Below, piece by piece: positions 1 to 4,725 of a stretch of DNA of 5,797 nt. This stretch comes from Candidatus Poseidoniaceae archaeon (GTDB lineage Archaea > Thermoplasmatota > Poseidoniia > Poseidoniales > Poseidoniaceae), in contig DUHU01000061.1 of the NCBI GenBank assembly GCA_013330765.1, positions 1-5,797 on the forward strand, in the 5' to 3' direction. Under the pieces are notes generated by a model. The model made no database searches and was not told the origin of the DNA. It worked only from the letters and a program-made list of their open reading frames with translations. Numbering within the stretch: the first letter of the stretch is position 1; each line of letters begins with the position of its first letter. Made by a program: the position numbers and the translations under genes.

Positions 1-176
1 ACGCATTGAGTGCCTCCGTTGTACATCACCTCTTCCAGCGAGTCGTCTTCAAGCAACGCAGCGAGGTCCCCATAGGGATTGGCTTCGATGGTTCCCTCAA
101 CGTGGTAAATCGGAGAGGGGTGATTCGGTTCGTTGTAGATGGTCACTCGACCGTATTGCGCCAAAATGTCCGACAT
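1..176 (-). CDS. Type II/IV secretion system ATPase (TadA/CpaF/VirB11-like), N-terminal 58 residues only
   Basis: This is the start of a gene that runs off the left edge, and only about 58 codons are visible. The reading frame begins at ATG 176-174 with MSDILAQYGRVTIY and continues open to base 1. Around residues 36-53 it reads DLAALLEDDSLEEVMYNG. This matches the hallmark N-terminal segment of TadA/CpaF/VirB11 secretion ATPases, where a helix is followed by a 'single-Asp, E-[IV]-M-x-N-G' turn. Known members are hexameric cytoplasmic ATPases that power pilin assembly through the membrane platform. The Walker A and B motifs would lie outside the window, so the assignment rests on this motif and on context. 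The start follows the stop of the preceding T2SF gene by only 3 bases (TGA-AAC-ATG), with GGTGG at 184-188 as a plausible ribosome site 7 bases upstream. It is in the same frame as that gene. The platform genes come before the ATPase here, the reverse of the usual tadA-tadB-tadC or arlI-arlJ order. Confidence 0.78.
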   Translation of the reverse strand, partial: MSDILAQYGRVTIYNEPNHPSPIYHVEGTIEANPYGDLAALLEDDSLEEVMYNGGTQC

Positions 177-179
177 GTT

Positions 180-911
180 TCAACCACCAATCATCAGGAG
201 GGCCCCGTTGAACAGGACCATGGACGTCATCGTCCAGAAGGGGATCCACCACAGCATGGCGCCCATGCGCCCAAGCATCCGGCCACAAATGGCCACGGCC
301 ACGGCGCTGGCGGCGCCGAAGAAGATGGAAAAGGTCGTCGCGATGCTGTCGATTTGGTAGCCTGCACTCGGAGGCGCGAAAAGACCGATGAGCACGGCGA
401 GGAGGCCGGGTAGGCCAATGCAAATGAAGAGCACAATGGTCATCACCAAGCCAGAGAGGTCTTTTTCGCGCTTGTCGATGAGGTCGTTGAGGCGTTGGTA
501 ATCGTTCGCCAAGTCGTACATCACGGCCTGAAGGGGCGAGTTTTGTTCGACCGCCGTCTGAATGAGTTGGATGACGCGCTGCACTTGCGACGAACGCGTG
601 CTGGTCGCGAAGGCGGCGAGCGATGCATCGAAACTGGTGACGTGGCTCTTGGACAAGGACTCGCGCAACAAGGCGCCGAAGGGTCCGGGTTGGTTCGCGC
701 TCTGGTCCGACATCACCTCTTGGAGACCAAGCCCCGCTCCGACACCGTCGCTCAAGGCCTCGAGGAAGCCAGGTAGCGCGGCTTCGATGGAACGACGCCG
801 GCGTCGTTCAAGCATCGGAGGCAAACCACCGGCTGCGAAAGCCAATCCAATGGCCATGAGCAACAACAACGGGAGGTTGTCGTTGAAGGATTCCACAAGA
901 CGCCAGATCAT
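180..911 (-). CDS. T2SF-domain pilus platform protein, second of a pair (TadC-like)
   Basis: A 243-residue integral membrane protein with one type II secretion F (T2SF) domain, the fold of TadB, TadC and ArlJ platform proteins that anchor filament assembly and contact the ATPase. Predicted membrane segments by eye are residues 14-30, 154-178, 190-209 and 217-240. The cytoplasmic helical T2SF domain spans roughly 44-150, with typical features: a helix ending ALPGFLEALSDGVGAGLGL, and a later helix RVIQLIQTAVEQNSPL before the DLSGLVMTIVLF membrane entry. Five consecutive arginines (36-40) follow the first membrane segment, consistent with the positive-inside rule. The ATG at 911 is supported by GAGGTGA at 916-922, which overlaps the upstream stop. 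The gene starts 9 bases after the other T2SF gene and ends 3 bases before the ATPase. TadB versus TadC identity is uncertain; T2SF membership is fairly secure. Confidence 0.85.
   Translation of the reverse strand: MIWRLVESFNDNLPLLLLMAIGLAFAAGGLPPMLERRRRRSIEAALPGFLEALSDGVGAGLGLQEVMSDQSANQPGPFGALLRESLSKSHVTSFDASLAAFATSTRSSQVQRVIQLIQTAVEQNSPLQAVMYDLANDYQRLNDLIDKREKDLSGLVMTIVLFICIGLPGLLAVLIGLFAPPSAGYQIDSIATTFSIFFGAASAVAVAICGRMLGRMGAMLWWIPFWTMTSMVLFNGALLMIGG
790..809. repeat. 20-bp perfect palindrome inside the second T2SF gene
   Basis: GAACGACGCC followed directly by GGCGTCGTTC, self-complementary with no spacer. On the minus strand it encodes the poly-arginine stretch (residues 35-41, ERRRRRS) after the first membrane segment, read through four different Arg codons. 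Runs of CGN codons readily generate palindromes, so it may be chance. Confidence 0.5.
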
Positions 912-915
912 GCCT

Positions 916-922
916 TCACCTC
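916..922 (-). promoter_or_regulatory. Ribosome binding site of the second T2SF gene, overlapping the preceding stop
   Basis: GAGGTGA on the minus strand sits 4 bases before ATG 911, and its first two bases belong to the TGA of the first T2SF gene. This is the same TGAGGTG arrangement as at the junction one gene upstream. Confidence 0.6.
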
Positions 923-1505
923 ACAATCCTGGGTCGGTCGTGTGCGCTTTCCGTCCGATGAACGCCATCAACAAGACCGTCACACCGAGGCCACCCACCG
1001 TAATCACGGGAAGCATGGGGATCAATCCGCTCAGGCCCAACATGCCTTGGAGGTCCTTCGGCACGATTTGGGGGGCCAGGGCCAGCACGGCGATGAGAAT
1101 CGGGGAAAGCATCCCAACCGACAACATCGTCTCAGGCAAGCCCCCAAGTCCCTCGATGTATTCCTTGACGGCTTCCGACCGCTCTTCTTCCATACGACCA
1201 CCGAGTTTCTTCAGCGTCTCCACGATGTCAGTGTTTTGCGTGAGGTTGGTGTAGAGGGTGTTGAGCAGTCGGCGGTACCCTTCCGTTTCGCTCTTCGTCA
1301 TCAATTTCTTGAGTTCCTTTTCCAACCCAGGAGATTTCCCGCTCTGCAAACGCTCCAAGACGCCGGCAAAGTCCTCGGAAATCACGCCGTAACCGCCGCG
1401 ACCGATGGTGTGCATCGCCGCTTCAAGACCGACACCGGAGGACATCATCACGTCAATGGCCCGAATGACGTACAGAATTTCCCTGCTCTCCTCGATCCGG
1501 CGCAC
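921..1505 (-). CDS. T2SF-domain pilus platform protein, first of a pair (TadB-like, short)
   Basis: A 194-residue protein with an N-terminal cytoplasmic T2SF helical domain (about 10-125) followed by two membrane segments, about 127-148 (MLSVGMLSPILIAVLALAPQ) and 160-184. The sequence VIRAIDVMMSSGVGLEAAM near residue 13 and the run LGGLPETMLSVGMLSP are characteristic of archaeal ArlJ/TadB-type platforms. It is short for the family because it has no N-terminal membrane segment. With its partner downstream it resembles one two-domain ArlJ protein cut into two polypeptides (194 + 243 residues). The start is GTG 1505-1503, chosen because GAGGTGG at 1510-1516 sits 4 bases upstream and no better start is visible. 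That site overlaps the stop of the 117-aa gene, so translation is probably coupled. It should act in the cytoplasmic membrane with the ATPase encoded at the left edge. Confidence 0.83.
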   Translation of the reverse strand: MRRIEESREILYVIRAIDVMMSSGVGLEAAMHTIGRGGYGVISEDFAGVLERLQSGKSPGLEKELKKLMTKSETEGYRRLLNTLYTNLTQNTDIVETLKKLGGRMEEERSEAVKEYIEGLGGLPETMLSVGMLSPILIAVLALAPQIVPKDLQGMLGLSGLIPMLPVITVGGLGVTVLLMAFIGRKAHTTDPGL

Positions 1506-1509
1506 GTGA

Positions 1510-1516
1510 CCACCTC
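1510..1516 (-). promoter_or_regulatory. Ribosome binding site of the first T2SF gene, overlapping the preceding stop
   Basis: GAGGTGG on the minus strand sits 4 bases before GTG 1505, and its first two bases are the last two of the TGA that ends the 117-aa gene. It supports the GTG start and suggests coupled termination and reinitiation. Confidence 0.6.
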
Positions 1517-1868
1517 AATCCTTGTCTTCGAAGAGTTCGAAGGCGAATTCTTCACTGGTCCCGTCGTAGGAGAGGGAGCCGAACACGACCTTGACGTCGC
1601 GTTCTTCGAAGGGGTCGTGGATGTAGGGCTGGCCGCCACGGAACATCTCGATCACTTGTTTGTACAGGTCCATGGGCATCAAGCCACGAACCGTGTAGAC
1701 CGCGCTCTCCGCACCTTCGTCATGGAGGTCATCGCCCTCCCCCCCTCGAACCACCGTTCGGGTGATTCTCCGAGCGATGCGAACAGAGATGTCCGCGTTC
1801 TGAAAGCGGATCCAGTCAGCGCTGGTCCTCGCGGTGGCGGGGCGGATGAAGAAGTCCATGCTCGGCAT
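1515..1868 (-). CDS. Conserved-looking hypothetical protein, 117 aa; faint phage-tail/baseplate-like resemblance
   Basis: I do not recognise this family with confidence. The protein is soluble and acidic, with no signal peptide, membrane segment or cysteine. Residues 28-40 (SVRIARRITRTVV), a charged loop (41-55), a strand AVYTVRGLMP, a helix about 66-78 (DLYKQVIEMFRGG), then YIHDPF and two more strands up to residue 114 suggest a small beta-rich fold with one helix. That order resembles phage tail components such as P2 gpU-like or DNA-circularisation N-domains, where a re-orientation motif is followed by a strand, a helix and a 'put in place of the native values at this patch' strand pair. 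This is pattern memory, not a search result. It lies 45 bases after the rpa-associated gene and 9 bases before the first platform gene, suggesting a role with the filament machinery. No clear Shine-Dalgarno precedes either ATG (1868 or 1859), unlike its neighbours, so the exact start is uncertain. Confidence 0.7.
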   Translation of the reverse strand: MPSMDFFIRPATARTSADWIRFQNADISVRIARRITRTVVRGGEGDDLHDEGAESAVYTVRGLMPMDLYKQVIEMFRGGQPYIHDPFEERDVKVVFGSLSYDGTSEEFAFELFEDKD

Positions 1869-1913
1869 GTGAACGTCTCGACATCCGCGAGCGGACCTTG
1901 AATGTGATGGCCG

Positions 1914-2855
1914 TCACTCCACCAATCGGTACCACCCAAAGTTGGGCTCAAGGATGGAACCCTCGTCGAACAAAGCATCCAACGTGGTGTCTGCCAAACC
2001 GGCATCGAAACCGCGTGCGCCCATGTTCCGAATCAGGGTCTCGTAGTCCACGCCCTGACCTTGGTCCAAGGTGGCGATGAGTTGCTTCATCACGTCGTTG
2101 GCGTCGCCAGAACTCCCGTCTGGGCTTGCTGCATCACCCTCCTCTCCATCGTTGCCATGAATCGGCAGCTTGGCGGGTTCCGTTCGAACCGCGTCCATAC
2201 GGCCCTCTGCGATGTCGAGTGCCTGCAACACGTGCAAACGGTACTGTTCCACGGAGGCTCCGTCATAATGTGGCAGCGCGAGCGAAAGGCCTGGAACAAG
2301 ATGTTCGGGGATGCCTGCCTGCTTCATGGCAGCGGGCCCTTCACTGACCACCGATTGCGCACGCTCGTAGGCGTCGAGGCGTCCCAATGTGGCATGCGCC
2401 GTACGGGCCAACCAAGCCGAATAGCGCGAAGGATCGATGCGAACGACTTCCTCGGGCCGCAGACTCGTGTAAATCGCCCCTTCATCGGTTTGGTACCAGC
2501 GCGCTTTGGCGACCATCAACACGTGCATGGTTTCGCCCTCCTCGAGGGCGCGGCTCAATTCAAGGATCGATTCGCGGGCACTCTCGGGATCGTAGTCTCC
2601 GACGCTGAAGTACATCAGGCCCGAGGGGTCACGAATCTGGCCTTGGTACATCGTCTGTCCCGACGACGTTTCGCGTGCTTCCACGCGCTCGAGCAAACCA
2701 GCGACCAAGCAACGGTTCACCTTGGCGCCCAGGCGCGTGATGACGAAGGATGGATCGTACTCTCCAGACCCCTTTTCGTTGAGGGTTGCTTCACCAAACT
2801 CGGAAGCAAAAACGTGCCAGGCCGGCTGGCGGCGGATGTTTCGGCTGGGCTCCAT
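1914..2855 (-). CDS. rpap: RPA-associated protein (COG3390-type), OB fold plus C-terminal winged helix
   Basis: A 313-residue partner of archaeal RPA. The N-terminal part (about 12-140) is an OB-fold domain with family signatures: PAWHVFASEF, ITRLGAKVNRCLVAGLLERV, RDPSGLMYFSVGDYDPES, MVAKARWYQ and YTSLRPEEVVRIDPS. These closely resemble the haloarchaeal RPAP proteins encoded beside rpa1 and rpa3. Residues 143-220 are helical, 225-252 form an acidic Gly/Asp/Ser-rich linker, and 253-313 look like a winged-helix domain (DVMKQLIATLDQG, then TLDALFDEGSILEPNFGWYR). Haloarchaeal RPAPs are known to associate with their cognate RPA in ssDNA binding and DNA repair, and the same cytoplasmic role is inferred here. 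The start at ATG 2855 overlaps the rpa stop by one base (TGATG) and has GGAGGTG at 2861-2867, 5 bases upstream. A TTG five codons earlier is less likely, since it lies upstream of that site. Confidence 0.88.
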   Translation of the reverse strand: MEPSRNIRRQPAWHVFASEFGEATLNEKGSGEYDPSFVITRLGAKVNRCLVAGLLERVEARETSSGQTMYQGQIRDPSGLMYFSVGDYDPESARESILELSRALEEGETMHVLMVAKARWYQTDEGAIYTSLRPEEVVRIDPSRYSAWLARTAHATLGRLDAYERAQSVVSEGPAAMKQAGIPEHLVPGLSLALPHYDGASVEQYRLHVLQALDIAEGRMDAVRTEPAKLPIHGNDGEEGDAASPDGSSGDANDVMKQLIATLDQGQGVDYETLIRNMGARGFDAGLADTTLDALFDEGSILEPNFGWYRLVE

Positions 2856-4561
2856 CAGGCCACCTCCCAATGCGCTCGGGCTTCGGTGGCCATCAGCGGA
2901 CCGTCCTCGTCGAGGGCTTCCAACGCTTCAGCCATGAACATGGAACTCCGCTCGTCGACCAACAAACGGCCTCGCACCGTTGCATTGCGGCCAAGGTAGC
3001 GCGCGCGTAGGGTTTGCACCCAGGCGTTGGCCCCGTTTTCCGCAATGGCCGCGCGCAGCCCTTCGATGTCGGTGTCCAACAAAGCCAAGGCAGCATCTCG
3101 ACCAAGGAACACAGAAATCGTGGACCGCTCCCCTTGCATGACAAGCCGGAGACGGACGTCTTCTTGGCCCTCTTGATTGGTGCAGGATTGGTCCTGGCAG
3201 ACACCGTCGCGCAGCACGCGCCGGCACTCCGTGCAACGTTGAATCAAGCCAGAGTCGTCGCGGATGCTGACGACCAAACCGGTCGTCGAGACGCCAACGC
3301 GGCCTCCGCCTTCGGCCAGTTCATCGAATTCGACGTCCACGGTGTGCGTGGCGAAATCGATGTTCTCTTCCCAAGGCGTCGCCTCAAGGATCTCGACCTG
3401 TTCAGCGCTGTCGACGGTGATGTCTGGGACGCCTTGCCAAGCCCGAACACGAACGCCCGTCAGTCGCACAGTCACCGGAAGGTCAGCCTCATCGATGGGC
3501 AACTCGTCCCACGCACTCATCCGGCAACGACCGCTTGGATCGGCGATTTGCCCGGACCAAAGATGCCGCTCTTCGCCGTCCCGCGTGAAGGTTCGCCGCT
3601 GCCACTCATGGATTTCCACGACACAGCGCACGTCGCGTGCGCCGTCCCGCAGGTCTGCAATGGTGGACGCGCTGGCGGCTTCGAGGTCCTCGGCCGTCGC
3701 AAAGGCTGCGTCATGGTAGGTCTCAATCGTCGTCGTTCGGCCGAAATTGAGTTCCGGCGTGTCACGGAAGGTCCTGACGCTGGCTCCGTCGATCTTCACC
3801 AGTTGCCCCACCTCAACTTCGATGGGATCCCAAGAAAGGAAGCCGATGGAACCGGTGTCGTCGGCCACACGGCCGCGCATGACATCGATGCTGCCGGTGC
3901 CGTCGCGTCGGTGAATCACGTCCGGTCGGATGCCAAGGACGCGCGCCACGACGCAGACGTTGCCTTCTTTCGGCAAGTCTGCGATGCTGAGCGGTTCACC
4001 TGGCGCCACCACGGGGGCTGCGCCTTCTTCGAGCACGACCACGCGTGTGGATTTGTTGACGTTGATCGAACGCCGCCCTTGGTACTCGTTCACCGAGGCA
4101 CCTTCCAAACGGAGGATGCTGCCGGCCCTCAACTCGGTCTTCGGGGCCCAATCCTTGTACTCCCATCGCGTGGACGGGGTGCTGGAATCGTACGGTTGGT
4201 CCTCAAGAAGACCGAAGGCGATCATGCGTTGTTCGCCTCGTACGGTTTGTTCACGGAGGTTGTGAGAGACGACCTGAACCGTGATTTCCACGTTCTGATC
4301 GTCGCCTTTGAGATCCTCAAGCCGATCGACCTTCTTCATTGGCTTCGCCGTTCGCGTCGCGCCAGTGCCGGTGGAACCACCGGAAGACGCCGGAGCGGTG
4401 CTGACCTGGAGCTTGCGGATGATGGAGTGCATGGCGTCCTGCGGGGGAATGAAAAACTCCTCCTCGTACTGCCGGAAGGCCTTGACAATGTCCTCTTCAG
4501 AGGCCTCTGGACAAGATTCGAGGACCAACGCGACGTGGTCCCCGTACGGGTGGTCGCTCAT
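2855..4561 (-). CDS. rpa: Replication protein A (ssDNA-binding protein), four OB folds with zinc motif
   Basis: A 568-residue archaeal ssDNA-binding protein that would coat single strands in replication, repair and recombination. Residues 1-52 form the helical N-terminal segment common in archaeal RPAs (ASEEDIVKAFRQYEEEF). A Ser/Thr/Gly-rich linker (55-72) follows. OB1 spans about 78-178, OB2 about 190-283 (RVADDTGSIGFLSW), OB3 about 300-393 (GQIADPSGRCRMSAWDELP) and OB4 about 420-553. The last contains a zinc motif at Cys443, Cys446, Cys455 and Cys460, spacing C-X2-C-X8-C-X4-C. The repeated 'G-x-I-x-D-x-[ST]-G-x-x-x-x-x-x-W' pattern in OB2 and OB3 is typical of the family. The chosen start is ATG 4561-4559, with GGTGGAGGG at 4568-4576 six bases upstream; a GTG at 4603 would add 14 residues unlike the family. 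It overlaps a 30-codon ORF upstream by four bases and the RPA-associated gene downstream by one. Confidence 0.94.
   Translation of the reverse strand: MSDHPYGDHVALVLESCPEASEEDIVKAFRQYEEEFFIPPQDAMHSIIRKLQVSTAPASSGGSTGTGATRTAKPMKKVDRLEDLKGDDQNVEITVQVVSHNLREQTVRGEQRMIAFGLLEDQPYDSSTPSTRWEYKDWAPKTELRAGSILRLEGASVNEYQGRRSINVNKSTRVVVLEEGAAPVVAPGEPLSIADLPKEGNVCVVARVLGIRPDVIHRRDGTGSIDVMRGRVADDTGSIGFLSWDPIEVEVGQLVKIDGASVRTFRDTPELNFGRTTTIETYHDAAFATAEDLEAASASTIADLRDGARDVRCVVEIHEWQRRTFTRDGEERHLWSGQIADPSGRCRMSAWDELPIDEADLPVTVRLTGVRVRAWQGVPDITVDSAEQVEILEATPWEENIDFATHTVDVEFDELAEGGGRVGVSTTGLVVSIRDDSGLIQRCTECRRVLRDGVCQDQSCTNQEGQEDVRLRLVMQGERSTISVFLGRDAALALLDTDIEGLRAAIAENGANAWVQTLRARYLGRNATVRGRLLVDERSSMFMAEALEALDEDGPLMATEARAHWEVA
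2861..2867 (-). promoter_or_regulatory. Ribosome binding site of the RPA-associated gene
   Basis: GGAGGTG on the minus strand, 5 bases before ATG 2855 and inside the last codons of rpa. It fixes the start at 2855, since the TTG further upstream (2870) lies before it. The start A is the last base of the rpa TGA. Confidence 0.7.
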
Positions 4562-4650
4562 GCGCGACCCTCCACCTGCATGGTCTTCTCTTCGAGCCAG
4601 CACGGTGGACTGGCGGCGGGGTTTCGTGTGGATTGGTTGAGACTGAACAC
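4558..4650 (-). CDS. Candidate 30-aa leader/small protein translationally coupled to rpa
   Basis: A short ORF beginning at GTG 4650-4648 and ending in TGA 4560-4558, overlapping the ATG of rpa in an ATGA arrangement. The peptide begins MFSLNQSTRNPAASPP (the M from GTG) and ends LEEKTMQVEGRA. It has one cysteine (residue 17) followed by tryptophan, and no membrane segment or signal. I recognise no family. Two features favour real translation: a 7-base match to the archaeal anti-Shine-Dalgarno (GGAGGTG, 4657-4663), 6 bases before the start, and the four-base stop/start overlap typical of coupled genes. It also overlaps the 5' region carrying the rpa ribosome site, so it may be a regulatory leader whose translation delivers ribosomes to rpa. 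The alternative is an untranslated leader with a chance ORF. The frame is also open upstream, with no in-frame stop before the tldE end. Confidence 0.45.
   Translation of the reverse strand: MFSLNQSTRNPAASPPCWLEEKTMQVEGRA
4568..4576 (-). promoter_or_regulatory. Ribosome binding site of rpa
   Basis: GGTGGAGGG on the minus strand, 6 bases before ATG 4561. It decides for this start over the GTG at 4603, which has no comparable site. It lies inside the last codons of the 30-codon ORF. Confidence 0.65.
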
Positions 4651-4656
4651 TCCCTT

Positions 4657-4663
4657 CACCTCC
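4657..4663 (-). promoter_or_regulatory. Shine-Dalgarno of the 30-codon ORF
   Basis: The minus strand reads GGAGGTG, a seven-base complement to the archaeal 16S 3' end (CACCUCC), 6 bases before GTG 4650. It is as strong as the site of the RPA-associated gene, and is the main evidence that the small ORF is translated. Confidence 0.6.
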
Positions 4664-4684
4664 TCGGAGACGATGAGCAAAGTC

Positions 4685-4702
4685 GAGGGCCTTTGAACCC
4701 TC
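4685..4702 (-). repeat. Short hairpin that competes with the 8-bp inverted repeat
   Basis: On the minus strand, GAGGGT (4702-4697) can pair with GCCCTC (4690-4685) across a six-base loop: five Watson-Crick pairs and one G-U. It uses bases that also form the second arm of the larger inverted repeat, so the two structures exclude each other. Confidence 0.4.
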
Positions 4703-4725
4703 CCGAAACAGAAAGACGGGTTCAA
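4693..4725. repeat. Perfect 8-bp inverted repeat spanning the tldE stop
   Basis: TTGAACCC at 4693-4700 and its exact complement GGGTTCAA at 4718-4725, separated by 17 bases. On the minus-strand transcript the first arm contains the tldE stop codon (TGA within TTGAACCC). A further GGGTTCA lies at 4729-4735 in the tldE coding end. Function is unknown: it may be a 3'-end structure of tldE mRNA, a weak terminator or a leader element of rpa. Confidence 0.6.

Larger units (their letters stand above)
4562..4721 (-). other. tldE-rpa intergenic region with structured 5' leader
   Basis: This 160-base gap is the longest stretch between recognised protein genes. It holds an inverted repeat and hairpin just after the tldE stop, and the 30-codon candidate ORF. 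I see no TATA-like element or BRE that I would call a promoter, and no uninterrupted run of T on the transcribed strand that would make a convincing archaeal terminator. A pyrimidine-rich stretch (TCTTTCTGTTT on the minus strand, within 4705-4717) is the nearest thing to a weak terminator. Either rpa is cotranscribed with tldE or its promoter is not recognisable to me. Confidence 0.5.

Noticed and set aside
942..1901. 319-codon plus-strand ORF opposite the 117-aa gene and first T2SF gene
   Set aside because: It crosses the borders of two well-supported opposite-strand genes, is rich in His, Arg and Gly as antisense shadows are, and has no motifs.
180..1917. TGA recoded as selenocysteine or tryptophan to give one polyprotein
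   Set aside because: Each TGA is followed closely by a start codon, usually with a ribosome site, tryptophan is encoded by TGG inside the genes, and no SECIS-like element was seen.
2061..2999. 312-codon plus-strand ORF opposite the RPA-associated gene
   Set aside because: Antisense shadow of a recognised gene, crossing its junction with rpa, with no domain visible.
4562..4603. GTG at 4603 as the rpa start, adding 14 residues
   Set aside because: It lacks a good ribosome site, and the extension is unlike the family. The ATG at 4561 has GGTGGAGGG six bases upstream.
3014..4696. 560-codon plus-strand ORF opposite rpa
   Set aside because: It lies almost entirely antisense to rpa, whose protein has clear family motifs. 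Its translation has no recognisable domain, and GC-rich genes often leave long open antisense frames.
4702..4720. Terminator after tldE
   Set aside because: The T-rich stretch is broken by C and G, and the stem CCCG/CGGG is only 4 bp, so I do not call it a terminator.
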